Shown one piece after another: positions 18,200-27,520 of a stretch of 64,000 nucleotides of DNA (position 1 is its first letter; each line of letters starts with the position of its first letter). The DNA is taken from assembly GCF_013072695.1 (NCBI RefSeq), contig NZ_LXUK01000008.1, forward strand, positions 62,001 to 126,000, in the 5' to 3' direction. The notes under the pieces were generated by a model. The model was not told the origin of the DNA. It saw only the letters and a list, made by a program, of their open reading frames with translations, and did no database searches. The position numbers and the translations under genes are program-made. The stretch is from Acinetobacter sp. Ac_5812. GTDB taxonomy: Bacteria > Pseudomonadota > Gammaproteobacteria > Pseudomonadales > Moraxellaceae.

Positions 18200-18831
18200 T
18201 TTTTTAATCTCTTCAAAGATAAGCACAAAATAACATAGCAAGCGTAAAAATCTTAAGGGCTTACATATTTACTACTGAGCATCTGCTTTTAGATAACAAG
18301 AAAAGTATGCTGAATAAATTCAGTCGTTTTCACTGTGCTCACTGAGTACATTCATCAATTTTAAGACACATCAAAAACCATGAGAGAAATCAATTTAGGA
18401 CTCTTTACAGAACTCCAACAGGTAAAAACAGGCCCTTTTATACAAGAACTGATGTCTTTCTCACTTTCCAAAACAAACACTAGATTCAATTTCAACTAAA
18501 ACCGAGCAAAGCAGTAAGTCTTTATTTTTTCGTTATCTTTTATCTTTTTTTAACAAATCTAACATTCAAAAAAGTACAGTTCATGTTTAAGATTTAGACA
18601 GCTTCAATCGAATAAAGCATTTATGACATCAACTTTAATCCATTGGAAAAAAAGCTTTCATCAACCTAGAGTAAAAATACAAAGGATGTGAACTTGATCA
18701 TTATAAATCGCACTTAGGCATCCGAAATTTCGATACCCAATTTGCGCATGAGACAGTTAAACATTCATATCTTTGAACGGTCAAACAGTTGAGGTGACCT
18801 CACTCACGGGTCATCTTGATGGAGATAGAAT
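18200..18831. other. Long intergenic region upstream of the catalase gene
   Basis: About 630 AT-rich bases between divergent genes. It contains a 39-codon open frame (18380-18499) without a clear ribosome-binding site and not recognised, and, just before the katA ribosome-binding site, an imperfect inverted repeat around GGTGACC...GGGTCATC (about 18793-18814). No convincing promoter was picked by eye and no full gene is seen. The length suggests a regulated leader or a degraded gene. Confidence 0.4.
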
Positions 18832-20352
18832 ATGAGCCAAGACGATAAAAAATGTCCTTATAGCCACTTAACCACTGATTTTGGTGCACCTGTGGTTGAT
18901 AACCAAAATAGTATGACCGCTGGCGCTAGAGGACCGTTATTAGCCCAAGATTTATGGCTAAATGAAAAACTTGCCAACTTTGTCCGTGAAGTCATTCCTG
19001 AGCGCCGTATGCATGCCAAAGGTTCAGGCGCATTTGGTACATTCACCGTGACCCATGATATTACTCAATATACCCGCGCTAAAATTTTTAGCGAAATCGG
19101 TAAAAAAACTGAAATGTTTGCTCGCTTTACCACAGTTGCAGGTGAACGTGGTGCAGCAGATGCGGAACGAGACATCCGTGGTTTTGCTTTAAAGTTTTAT
19201 ACTGAAGAAGGTAACTGGGACATGGTCGGGAACAATACCCCTGTGTTCTTCTTACGTGATCCACGTAAATTCCCAGATTTAAACAAAGCGGTAAAACGCG
19301 ACCCTAAAACCAATATGCGTAGTGCAACCAACAACTGGGATTTCTGGACATTACTTCCAGAAGCATTACACCAAGTGACGATCGTGATGTCTGATCGTGG
19401 TATCCCTTCAAGCTACCGCCATATGCATGGTTTTAGTAGCCATACTTATAGTTTTATTAATGCTGCCAATGAACGTTTCTGGGTAAAATTCCACTTTAGA
19501 ACTCAGCAAGGGATTAAAAATTTAACCGATGCAGAAGCGGGCGAATTGGTGGGCCAAGATCGTGAAAGTCATCAGCGTGATTTATTTGATGCGATTGAAC
19601 GTCAAGACTATCCAAAATGGACACTTTTTGTACAAATCATGCCAGAGCAAGATGCAGAGAAAGTTCCGTATCACCCATTCGATCTAACCAAAGTATGGCC
19701 TCACGGTGATTATCCACTGATTGAAGTTGGTGAGTTTGAACTAAATCGGAATTCTGAGAACTTCTTCTTGGATGTTGAACAATCTGCTTTTGCACCAAGC
19801 AACTTGGTACCAGGCATTAGTGCTTCACCAGACCGTATGTTACAGGCACGCCTGTTTAACTATGCCGATGCTCAACGCTATCGCTTGGGTGTGAACTATC
19901 AACAGATTCCAGTCAATGCTGCACGCTGCCCTGTACACAGTAATCACCGTGATGGCCAAGGTCGTACCGATGCCAACTATGGCGGCTTACCACACTACGA
20001 ACCAAACAGCTTTGGTCAATGGCAAGAGCAACCTCAGTACAAAGAGCCCCCATTGAAAATTAATGGCGATGCTGATTTCTGGGATTATCGTGAAGATGAC
20101 AATGACTATTTCAGCCAACCACGTGCATTGTTTGAATTGATGACACCTGAACAACAACAAGCACTGTTTGGTAATACTGCACGTGCGATGGGCGATGCTT
20201 TAGACTTCATCAAGTATCGTCATATCCGTAACTGCTATGCCTGCCACCCAGCTTATGGTGAAGGTGTTGCCGCCGCACTAGGGCTTAGCGTTGCGGATGC
20301 TCAGGCAGCACGTGAAACCGATCCAGCCCGCCATTTACCAAGCTTCCTATAA
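18832..20352 (+). CDS. katA: Monofunctional heme catalase (small-subunit type)
   Basis: A 506-residue clade-3-size catalase converting hydrogen peroxide to water and oxygen. The distal His61 is in [12 protein letters not shown] and the distal Asn in [13 protein letters not shown] (about residue 134). The proximal heme tyrosine is in [12 protein letters not shown]. There is no signal peptide, so it is cytoplasmic. A C-terminal extension carries [15 protein letters not shown] precedes the ATG and a terminator follows. OxyR control is common in the family, but no OxyR site was identified here. The symbol is by family, not verified. Confidence 0.93.
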   Translation: MSQDDKKCPYSHLTTDFGAPVVDNQNSMTAGARGPLLAQDLWLNEKLANFVREVIPERRMHAKGSGAFGTFTVTHDITQYTRAKIFSEIGKKTEMFARFTTVAGERGAADAERDIRGFALKFYTEEGNWDMVGNNTPVFFLRDPRKFPDLNKAVKRDPKTNMRSATNNWDFWTLLPEALHQVTIVMSDRGIPSSYRHMHGFSSHTYSFINAANERFWVKFHFRTQQGIKNLTDAEAGELVGQDRESHQRDLFDAIERQDYPKWTLFVQIMPEQDAEKVPYHPFDLTKVWPHGDYPLIEVGEFELNRNSENFFLDVEQSAFAPSNLVPGISASPDRMLQARLFNYADAQRYRLGVNYQQIPVNAARCPVHSNHRDGQGRTDANYGGLPHYEPNSFGQWQEQPQYKEPPLKINGDADFWDYREDDNDYFSQPRALFELMTPEQQQALFGNTARAMGDALDFIKYRHIRNCYACHPAYGEGVAAALGLSVADAQAARETDPARHLPSFL

Positions 20353-20373
20353 GCTTTGAAATGCTAAAACAAA

Positions 20374-20397
20374 AGTCATCCTCGGATGGCTTTTTTT
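20374..20397 (+). terminator. Terminator after the catalase gene
   Basis: The stem AGTCATCC/GGATGGCT with a 2-base apex is followed by T7. Confidence 0.85.
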
Positions 20398-20444
20398 ATG
20401 CAATTGGGTGACAATTTATTCAAAACAACATCAGAAAAATAACC

Positions 20445-20885
20445 ATGCCAAAACCATTACAGCAGTTGATTCAAAGCCATGACATCATCTTGTTTGATGC
20501 TGAGTGTGTGCTGTGCTCAGCATGGGCTGACTTTATGATCAAACACGATGTTGAGTATCTGTTCAAACTGGTCTCTGTTCAATCCAAGATTGGACAGCAG
20601 CTCCTCGCCTATTGTCATCTCCCTACTGATCATTTTGAAACCATGGTCTTACTGGAAAATGGTCAATGTTATACCGAATCGACCGCCTTTCTACGCATCG
20701 TTCAACGTCTAGACTCCCCTTATGCCAGTTTAAAATATGCGCGTGTTATTCCTAAAGTGATACGTGATTTTGCTTATCGTCGTATTGCGCTTAATCGTTA
20801 TCGCTTATTTGGTCAAACCGAACAATGCTATCGAGTGACACCTGAAACTCAACAGCATTTTCTATTGGATGAGTTCTTAACATGA
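20445..20885 (+). CDS. DCC-family (DUF393) thiol-disulfide oxidoreductase-like protein
   Basis: A 146-residue protein with the N-terminal motif ILFDAECVLCSAWADFMIKH, a variant of the D-x-x-C-x-x-C signature of DUF393 proteins, which have a thioredoxin-like pattern. YARVIPKVIRDFAYRRIALN near the end is also typical. Its stop overlaps the start of the DoxX-like gene by 4 bases (ATGA), so the two are translationally coupled. The redox role is family inference. Confidence 0.85.
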   Translation: MPKPLQQLIQSHDIILFDAECVLCSAWADFMIKHDVEYLFKLVSVQSKIGQQLLAYCHLPTDHFETMVLLENGQCYTESTAFLRIVQRLDSPYASLKYARVIPKVIRDFAYRRIALNRYRLFGQTEQCYRVTPETQQHFLLDEFLT

Positions 20886-21289
20886 ATGGAGAGAACCAGA
20901 CGATTCAACAGATATTAAGATTTTGTCAGTTAATTATTGCCATTCTTTGGATTTATCAGGGGTTGATTCCCAAACTGATATTTCAGGTTGAAGGTGAATA
21001 CTATGTCTGGCAACAACTCAATATTGTAGCCCCCTATATTCCGTGGATGATTTCACTGTCGGGCATTGCCGAGATCATTTTTGGTAGTTTATTTTTATTT
21101 TTAACTCACAAGTATTTACATTGGCTCAGCATTATCAGCCTGATTGGGTTATTTATTTTCGTTTTGTGTATTTATCCCAATCATATCTATCAAGCCTTTA
21201 ATCCTGTGGTCATGAATATTGCACTTGCGAGCCTGTCTGTGATTTCACTGTGGTGTATCAAAGCACTACAACATGCTAAGCCCGAATAA
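20882..21289 (+). CDS. DoxX-like membrane protein
   Basis: A 135-residue protein with four hydrophobic helices and the DoxX-like segment ILWIYQGLIPKLIF in the first, with ISLSGIAEIIFGSLFLFLTH in the second. DoxX-type proteins are small inner-membrane proteins of uncertain, possibly redox-related, function. It is coupled by a 4-base overlap to the DUF393 gene, a pairing seen in other bacteria. Its 3' end overlaps the convergent metallo-hydrolase gene by 14 bases. Confidence 0.82.
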   Translation: MNGENQTIQQILRFCQLIIAILWIYQGLIPKLIFQVEGEYYVWQQLNIVAPYIPWMISLSGIAEIIFGSLFLFLTHKYLHWLSIISLIGLFIFVLCIYPNHIYQAFNPVVMNIALASLSVISLWCIKALQHAKPE

Positions 21290-22328
21290 AGTGCCCCTCG
21301 CGAATACAATAAAACGGATTCACCAATTTTGAAGAAGACTTCATGGCCTGCTGCAGTTCATGTTCAGGCGCATCGCGATCTTCATCGGTCAGCTGGAAAG
21401 TTCGGTAATGTATTGCCAAAGAACGATGGGCGTGCAAATCTAAATGCGCATGAAAAGCATCTTGCGGATTCATATGCACATAGCGCATCAGCATGCGTGG
21501 TTCATAAGCACCTATCGGCAATAACGCTACACGCGCATCGCCATAACGCTCATGGATTTGTTTAAAGTGCGTGGAATAGCCCGTATCCCCAGCAAAGAAA
21601 CAATGGCCTGTTTTAGCAAGCAAGGAAAAACCGCCCCACAGTGCTCTATTTTGATCACGCACTCCACGTCCAGAAGTATGCTGCGCAGGTGTATACGCGA
21701 TCTTCAACTCATCATGAAACGGAATCTCCTGCCACCAATCCATTTCAATCACATGTAAGTGCTTTGGCAGATAATAGCCATTGCCTAAGCCCGTATAAAT
21801 TGGCATTTCAAACTTTTGATGTAACCATTCTAAAGTCGCCAAATCCATATGATCATAATGATTGTGGCTCAATAACACCCCATGAATGGTTGGAAGATGT
21901 TCTAGGGCAATTCCCGCAGGACAAACACGTTGTGGACCATTGCCCTGCTTCGGACTGACATATTCACACCAAACTGGATCGGTTAAAAAGTTATAAGGAC
22001 CGATTTGAATGAGAACCGTTGCATGACCCACAAACCAGATTTGCCAATCATTCATATCTATATGCGGACGGTTCTGCGGAAGTTCCAACATGTGATTCCG
22101 CATATTCCATTCATGCGAACGATCGACCGTCCACGTCGATGATTGTCGTGTCGCCAGCCATTTGAGCAAACCTTTACGATCAAATGGTGTTAAGGGTTTC
22201 TGTAAATTATAAAAACGGTCAATGCCACAATGATCAGAAGCCTCATGCGGAAAAGGAGGTTTCCCCCAAGTATGGCTCAAGCAAGATTGTGTCGGCAATT
22301 GGTAGGTTAATGTCGGCTTATCTTTCAT
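21276..22328 (-). CDS. MBL-fold metallo-hydrolase (UlaG/NAPE-PLD-like)
   Basis: A 350-residue metallo-beta-lactamase-fold protein. The metal motif H-x-H-x-D-H appears as LLSHNHYDHMDLATLEWL, with a further ligand Asp in FFAGDTGYS and His in HYRTFQL. The order of motifs fits the family containing N-acyl-phosphatidylethanolamine phospholipase D and UlaG. No signal peptide is seen. The substrate is unknown; action on lipids or cyclic phosphates is speculation. It is convergent with, and overlaps, the DoxX-like gene. Confidence 0.87.
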   Translation of the reverse strand: MKDKPTLTYQLPTQSCLSHTWGKPPFPHEASDHCGIDRFYNLQKPLTPFDRKGLLKWLATRQSSTWTVDRSHEWNMRNHMLELPQNRPHIDMNDWQIWFVGHATVLIQIGPYNFLTDPVWCEYVSPKQGNGPQRVCPAGIALEHLPTIHGVLLSHNHYDHMDLATLEWLHQKFEMPIYTGLGNGYYLPKHLHVIEMDWWQEIPFHDELKIAYTPAQHTSGRGVRDQNRALWGGFSLLAKTGHCFFAGDTGYSTHFKQIHERYGDARVALLPIGAYEPRMLMRYVHMNPQDAFHAHLDLHAHRSLAIHYRTFQLTDEDRDAPEHELQQAMKSSSKLVNPFYCIREGHFIRA

Positions 22329-22720
22329 GTAGGTCTTCTTTGGTGGAATCTCATCGCATGAGGTGAATGGTTTGGTATACCGTTTAGGTCATGGACTATT
22401 TTTTAATGCGATCGCCTTTCAAATCGTAATGATTTTTTTAGGATTCTCGTCTTATTCCAAATCACTATAATCGGTCTTTGATCCTAACATAAGCTTGTTA
22501 GTTATGCTGATTTTCTCTGGCAGAGTCAACACAATTTTACCGAACTAATAACGCACAATGACAATTCAAGCCAAGGGCTAAACCTCAGCTTTTGCGCTAT
22601 TTCTTATATTTTAGAAAAAAGCATATTGTATATAAAATAAGCTCAGATATAATGCGCCAACAACATGATATTCCCATCATGATAACTAAAATAATAGTAA
22701 GACACTCTTGGATCAGTCTT
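22329..22720. other. Divergent intergenic region
   Basis: About 390 bases between the metallo-hydrolase and a LysR regulator gene, AT-rich toward the right. It must hold promoters for both, but I see no clear operator, RNA or gene. Confidence 0.4.
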
Positions 22721-23629
22721 ATGGAATTACGTCATTTACGCTATTTTATTACCGTTGCTGAAGAGCTCAGTTTCAGTAAAGCGGCACTTAAATTACACAC
22801 GTCTCAACCTTCACTCAGCCAGCAAATTAAAGATCTCGAAGATGATGTGGGTGTACAACTATTGCATCGGACCAAGCGCAAAGTAGAGCTAACTGACGAA
22901 GGCCAAGTTTTTCTGGAACAAGCACGTTTAACCCTCACTCAAGCAGACAAAGCTATTACCATGGCGCGACAGGTTGCTGCAGCCAAAGTACAATGTTTAA
23001 AAATTGGTTTTGTGCCCTCTGCTGAAATTCGCATTTTCCCTTATATTTTGCCGCGTTTAAGAGTTCGTCTACCCAAACTGCAAATTCGTACGCTTAACCT
23101 TAAAGAAAGTGATCAAATCAATCTGCTGAAAAAAGGTGATTTAGACCTGATCTTTATTAATCAAAAATTTGAAAATGAAGCATTTACAAGTCAATTGATA
23201 CTCAAAGAACCCTTAGTGTTTATGCTACCGAAACAGCATCCTTTGGCACAGCATGCACAGATCAACATTGCCCAATTACAGGATTTACCCCTGACCATTT
23301 TAACCCACAAGCTGTCTCAGCCTTTGGCACGAATCATTACCCAATACATTAAACAGCAGCAGATTCATTTTCAAAGCATTGATGAAGCCAGCAATATTGC
23401 AGATGCGATTCAAGCAGTACATTCTGGGCATCGTTGTGCCATTTTACCTGCCTATATCCAAGCCTTAGCCACCGACCAAATTGTCGTCAAATCATTAAAT
23501 TATCCGCTGCCCTGTCTCGATGTTTTTATGGGTTACCCAAAAAATGAATCGAACCTTGCCACACAGCAATTCCTGGAAGAAATTCGACATATATTCGGCT
23601 TAGATAGCGCCCATTTGAATTCGCACTGA
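22721..23629 (+). CDS. LysR-family transcriptional regulator (CatM/BenM/HcaR-like)
   Basis: A 302-residue regulator. The N-terminal helix-turn-helix begins MELRHLRYFITVAEELSFSK and contains LHTSQPSLSQQIKDLEDDVG; the binding domain follows from about residue 90. The opening resembles regulators of aromatic-compound catabolism, but no catabolic genes lie nearby. The ATG at 22721 is preferred over in-frame upstream ATGs (first at 22592) because it matches the universal LysR start. The effector is unknown. Confidence 0.88.
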   Translation: MELRHLRYFITVAEELSFSKAALKLHTSQPSLSQQIKDLEDDVGVQLLHRTKRKVELTDEGQVFLEQARLTLTQADKAITMARQVAAAKVQCLKIGFVPSAEIRIFPYILPRLRVRLPKLQIRTLNLKESDQINLLKKGDLDLIFINQKFENEAFTSQLILKEPLVFMLPKQHPLAQHAQINIAQLQDLPLTILTHKLSQPLARIITQYIKQQQIHFQSIDEASNIADAIQAVHSGHRCAILPAYIQALATDQIVVKSLNYPLPCLDVFMGYPKNESNLATQQFLEEIRHIFGLDSAHLNSH

Positions 23630-23642
23630 ATTCCTCATAAAT

Positions 23643-23665
23643 AAAAAAGCCGAATCAATCGGCTT
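23643..23665. terminator. Terminator between convergent LysR and GST genes
   Basis: The stem AAGCCGA/TCGGCTT has an A-run on the left (a U-run for the minus strand) and a weaker T-rich right side. Confidence 0.8.
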
Positions 23666-23693
23666 CCTTATTCTTTAAGTAAAGCCTATTGGC

Positions 23694-24302
23694 TTAGGCA
23701 TTACTAAAAAATTCAGCAAATTTCTGATAACTTGGTCGCTGCTTAATGTTTTCTAAATAGCGCTCAATCGCAGGATGAGACTGAATATCTCCCATCTTCA
23801 GCTGCCAAAATAACATCGCAGCAACCGTGACATCCGCAGCAGTAAACTGCTCACCACATAAATAGGGATCAACATCATTGAGACCTTGCACAAAGGCGTT
23901 ATAGGCATCTTGATAATCACCATACCCCACAGAGCCTTTCTGATCGGGCTTCACCTCAACACCGAGCATTTTATTGGTTGAAGCCGCTTCCCAAGGCCCA
24001 GAAATAAAGAATAACCAACGATAATAAACACCACGTTTTGGATCATTCAGTGCAGGTGCCAAGCCTTTGTCTGCAAATTTATCAGCCAGATAAGCACAAA
24101 TTGCATCCAGTTCATAAACCACAATATCGCCATCGACCAATACGGGTACTTTGCCAAATGGATTGATTTTTAAATACTCAGGTGCTTTCATCTCAGTTTG
24201 AAAAGCAACCTCAATACGTTCGCATTCAATGCCAAGCTCGATCAGCAGCCAGTCAACAACGACGCCACGCGAAAAACTATTGGTATAAAGTTTAAGTGCC
24301 AT
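23694..24302 (-). CDS. Glutathione S-transferase family protein
   Basis: About 202 residues with the thioredoxin-like N-terminal domain (KLYTNSFSRGVVVDWLLIEL, then PFGKVPVLVDGDIVVYELDA with the cis-Pro and glutathione-binding region) and an all-helical C-terminal domain (LCGEQFTAADVTVAAML). The ATG at 24302 is chosen since the first strand begins there. It lies downstream of a WYL regulator gene on the same strand, which could control it. The substrate is unknown. Confidence 0.9.
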   Translation of the reverse strand: MALKLYTNSFSRGVVVDWLLIELGIECERIEVAFQTEMKAPEYLKINPFGKVPVLVDGDIVVYELDAICAYLADKFADKGLAPALNDPKRGVYYRWLFFISGPWEAASTNKMLGVEVKPDQKGSVGYGDYQDAYNAFVQGLNDVDPYLCGEQFTAADVTVAAMLFWQLKMGDIQSHPAIERYLENIKQRPSYQKFAEFFSNA

Positions 24303-24354
24303 TTTGATATTTCCTTGGTGAGTTATTCTTATTTCAATGTAATTGTTTTGATTG

Positions 24355-25053
24355 TCAGTTTTTGTCAGTAGTCTCACGGCACATTTCCTGTGCCCACCAT
24401 TGTTGAAATAATTGCTGTTTGAATTGCGGATACAGCTCCTGACTCAAGCTCAACGCTCGAATCCGATCAATACGGAAGTGACGAAAACCTTTACGTAGCT
24501 CACACCATGCCGCTAACACAATCCGATCATTAAAATAACCTAGCGCAAATGGCCACAAAATACGAGAACTTACCCGTTGTTGTTCGTCGGCATAATCTAC
24601 GGTAATTTTTAACTGCTGACGGATGGCCAAACGCACTTGTTCCACCAAAGTTTCATCGACAGGTAACCAGACATTGATGGATCTTAAAGTGGTATGTTCA
24701 AGTTGATGCTGACAATGCTCAGGCAGTACCGCATTGAGCTTTGCCAACACCGAAGTTGAAGCCGATTTCAAAGCCAAATCAGGAATATCGCTCAACCAAT
24801 TCAGCGCTAAAAAAATTGCTTCGATCTCGGTTTCATTCAGCGTCATCGGCGGAAGCAGGAAATCTTGTTTCAGTTGAAACCCTAATCCAGCGGCAGCATC
24901 AATACAAACACCCTGCTCACGCAAGGTTTCGATATCACGATAGACACTGCGCTGACTAATCTGTAAACGCTCTGCCAACACCTGCGCGGTCACAGGATAG
25001 CGATATTCTCTAAGCAGCTGTAATAGATTAAGCAAACGGATTGAACGACTCAT
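24355..25053 (-). CDS. YafY-like HTH/WYL-domain transcriptional regulator
   Basis: A 232-residue protein. The N-terminal HTH_11 domain (LLQLLREYRYPVTAQVLAER, then LQISQRSVYRDIETLREQGV) is followed by a WYL ligand-sensing domain (ILWPFALGYFNDRIVLAAWC, FRHFRIDRIRAL). WYL regulators often sense nucleotides or small ligands. It lies 52 bases upstream of the GST gene on the same strand, and they may form a unit. The ligand is unknown. Confidence 0.9.
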   Translation of the reverse strand: MSRSIRLLNLLQLLREYRYPVTAQVLAERLQISQRSVYRDIETLREQGVCIDAAAGLGFQLKQDFLLPPMTLNETEIEAIFLALNWLSDIPDLALKSASTSVLAKLNAVLPEHCQHQLEHTTLRSINVWLPVDETLVEQVRLAIRQQLKITVDYADEQQRVSSRILWPFALGYFNDRIVLAAWCELRKGFRHFRIDRIRALSLSQELYPQFKQQLFQQWWAQEMCRETTDKN

Positions 25054-25128
25054 AGTGTCCCTATTGTTATTATGGATGATGGGAATGCAAACACTCCCAT
25101 CATTGTCGTTTCGTATGATTTGAATTGA

Positions 25129-25803
25129 TTAACTCTCGGTTAAGGCATCCATATTCAGCACACTTTGCAAATAAGCATGTAGATCCTGCACATTGTGCGC
25201 AATGGCCAAGGGTTGATATTGCTGCAAGGTTTCAATGCTATGCACACCATAACTCACCCCAATACGCGGCATATTCAGATTTTGAGCCATTTCTAGATCA
25301 TAACTGGTATCCCCCACCATCACAGCACGATCAGCAGCGACATCCAGTTCAGTCAAAATTTCCTGCAACATCAATGGATCAGGTTTAGATTTGGTTTCAC
25401 TGGCTGCACGGGTAATATCAAAGATTTCATCGCTATTGGTTTGTGCCAAAACCCGATCTAAACCTTTACGACTTTTGCCTGTTGCCACAGCAAGCTTTAA
25501 ACCTTGCTGTTTTAAATCAGCGAGCAACGCTGCAACACCGCTAAACCACGCATCCCCTTTGGAGTTTGCCACATAGTGATCCGCATAACATTGCAAAATA
25601 TCTTGCTGTAAATGCGGAACTTGTGGAAACAAGATTTGCATGACTTCAGGTAAACCTAAGCCAATAATGCTTTTTGCAGCTTCATCCGTCAGGGGTTGTT
25701 CAAATTGCTGTGCTGCATATTGCAAGCTTGCTACGATTTGCCCAACCGAATCGAATAAGGTGCCATCCCAATCAAAAATCACCAGTTCGATATTTTGACT
25801 CAT
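25129..25803 (-). CDS. HAD-IA family hydrolase (phosphoglycolate-phosphatase-like)
   Basis: A 224-residue HAD-superfamily phosphatase with motif I VIFDWDGTLFDSV (Asp9 nucleophile), motif II LAVATGKSRKGLD, and motif IV MVGDTSYDLEMAQNL. The helical cap between residues 15 and 85 marks subfamily IA. Its start overlaps the stop of rluC by 4 bases (ATGA), as is common for the rluC-HAD pair in Gammaproteobacteria. The substrate is unproven. Confidence 0.92.
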   Translation of the reverse strand: MSQNIELVIFDWDGTLFDSVGQIVASLQYAAQQFEQPLTDEAAKSIIGLGLPEVMQILFPQVPHLQQDILQCYADHYVANSKGDAWFSGVAALLADLKQQGLKLAVATGKSRKGLDRVLAQTNSDEIFDITRAASETKSKPDPLMLQEILTELDVAADRAVMVGDTSYDLEMAQNLNMPRIGVSYGVHSIETLQQYQPLAIAHNVQDLHAYLQSVLNMDALTES

Positions 25804-26732
25804 TTCTGCTTTCTCAACTGATCGATCACCTGTTGCATATCTTCAGGCATTGGCGCTTCAATGCTTGGATAGTTGGGAATGTCTAAACGCATGGCATGTA
25901 GGCACAAACGACGTGCTTCAGGGCCTGTATATGCCGTATTGTGTCCATATTTATCATCCCCAACTAAAGGATGACCAATACTGAGACCATGTACACGGAT
26001 TTGATGGGTTCGGCCCGATAACGGTGATGCATGGACCAAAGTCGCGGCTTTAAAACGTTCAACCACTTTCCAATCAGTTTTACTCGGCTTACCGTCTTTG
26101 GTGACACGGACACGACGTTCGCCATTGGCCAGTTCATAACGCAATAAGGGTGCATCAATCAATTGCTGATCCAAACTGACTTGTCCTTTGACAATCGCCG
26201 TATAAGTTTTTTGAATTTTGTGCTCACGCAGTAAATCCTGTAGCAGCTTTAAAGTACTGCGCTTTTTACTGATCATGACCAAGCCTGAAGTATCACGGTC
26301 AATACGGTGGATCAGTTCCAAGTATTTTTTACCTGTCGCAGCACGCAAGGCTTCGATTAAGCCATAGGCCACACCACTACCGCCATGCACCGCAATCCCT
26401 GACGGTTTATTAACGACCAATAGCCCTTCATCCTCATACACCACACGGCTGAGTAGACTTTGTGCCACACCATCACTCACTGGTGCCGCGGTTTCATCCT
26501 TTTGTTCATAGCGGATTGGTGCGACACGAATCTGGTCGCCAATCTTCAAACGTGTCTCTGCTTTTATTCTTTTTTTATTAACGCGTACTTGTCCTTCACG
26601 AACCAAACGGTAGATTCGACTCTTTGGTACACCTTTTAATCGGGTAAATAAAAAATTATCTATTCGCTGCCCGTCTTGATGCTCATCCACGTCAAACCAA
26701 GTGACACTTTGCCATTGTTGTGTAGAATTCAT
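25800..26732 (-). CDS. rluC: 23S rRNA pseudouridine(955/2504/2580) synthase RluC
   Basis: A 310-residue enzyme with an N-terminal S4 RNA-binding domain (RIDNFLFTRLKGVPKSRIYR, VRVNKKRIKAETRLKIGDQI) and the RluA-family catalytic domain, with the active Asp in LELIHRIDRDTSGLVMISKK. HASPLSGRTHQIRVH is also characteristic. It modifies three uridines of 23S rRNA. It is divergent from rne across a long shared region, the arrangement seen in E. coli and Pseudomonas. Confidence 0.96.
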   Translation of the reverse strand: MNSTQQWQSVTWFDVDEHQDGQRIDNFLFTRLKGVPKSRIYRLVREGQVRVNKKRIKAETRLKIGDQIRVAPIRYEQKDETAAPVSDGVAQSLLSRVVYEDEGLLVVNKPSGIAVHGGSGVAYGLIEALRAATGKKYLELIHRIDRDTSGLVMISKKRSTLKLLQDLLREHKIQKTYTAIVKGQVSLDQQLIDAPLLRYELANGERRVRVTKDGKPSKTDWKVVERFKAATLVHASPLSGRTHQIRVHGLSIGHPLVGDDKYGHNTAYTGPEARRLCLHAMRLDIPNYPSIEAPMPEDMQQVIDQLRKQK

Positions 26733-27520
26733 ACGCTCGATTAATCCAAGATTTGCTAAATATGATTAAAAAATGATCATTTAGCTAAGTTATTTCACAA
26801 GAAACCTAAACTTAGCCCATAGGCAGATGCCGCAAGGTTTGATATATTCAGCGCACGGATACCACCGTAAGTGAGCATCAAATCAGAAATTTTATTTAGA
26901 TAAAATTTTTAATCGATGAGATATTCACCAACAACTCGGATAGGTCCTAAAGAATTATGCCGACGCCGAAGGCTTATTATATCGGCAAAATGGCAAACTG
27001 TTGCGTTTAATTGTGCATATGCACATACAGTTTGTTCAGAAAAAATATGTCGCCAGCAATTTGCTGGTTATTAAACGTAAACTGATCCACATCAGACAAT
27101 TTGCTCCCTGATGTCGCATTCAGGCTAAAGCGTTGATGCATTGGAACTGCTAAGCAGAGATACGATGATCATTCCGTATCAAGACTTCCAGATGGATCGA
27201 CTTCAATGCTTAATGACAGTGAAAGTCACCATCCAATGCACCGCTCACCCGCCAGTGAAGCGTACAGGAAACTTTGATTATGTCGGATCTAGTGATATTT
27301 CACAGATGTAAGACATACATGAAATATCAACGGATTCAAGATTGAAGCAGTATTGCCGACATCGAAATAACCGTATCAAAACCCCAGCTGGATATTTACA
27401 GTCAGTGGTTTCAGAGCTTCCTACACAAAGTTGCTTCTGAGTTTTGATCGCGCCAATTTGATGTTTGCTCAAAAATATTGGGCTTGTTGTCTGTGTGCAT
27501 CACTATTAGGTGTCACACCC
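26733..27520 (+). promoter_or_regulatory. Long structured leader region of rne
   Basis: Nearly 790 bases without a convincing gene precede the RNase E start. Several strong inverted repeats lie on it: TGTGCATATGCACA (27012-27025), CCAGCAA/TTGCTGG (27053-27067), GATACG/CGTATC (27159-27180), and a 10-bp arm pair TGATATTTCA/TGAAATATCA (27293-27329) enclosing ATGT/ACAT. In E. coli and Pseudomonas the rne 5' UTR is long and structured and lets RNase E cleave its own mRNA. This region looks like the Acinetobacter counterpart; the role is inferred by position and structure. The rluC promoter must also lie at the left end. Confidence 0.65.

Noticed and set aside
18380..18499. 39-codon open frame upstream of the catalase gene
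   Set aside because: No ribosome-binding site, no recognisable domain; kept only as a remark in the intergenic entry.
27431..27520. N-terminal extension of RNase E from an upstream TTG
   Set aside because: The extra 30 residues are hydrophobic/Cys-rich and unlike the family; the ATG at 27521 has AGGTG upstream and begins the conserved sequence.
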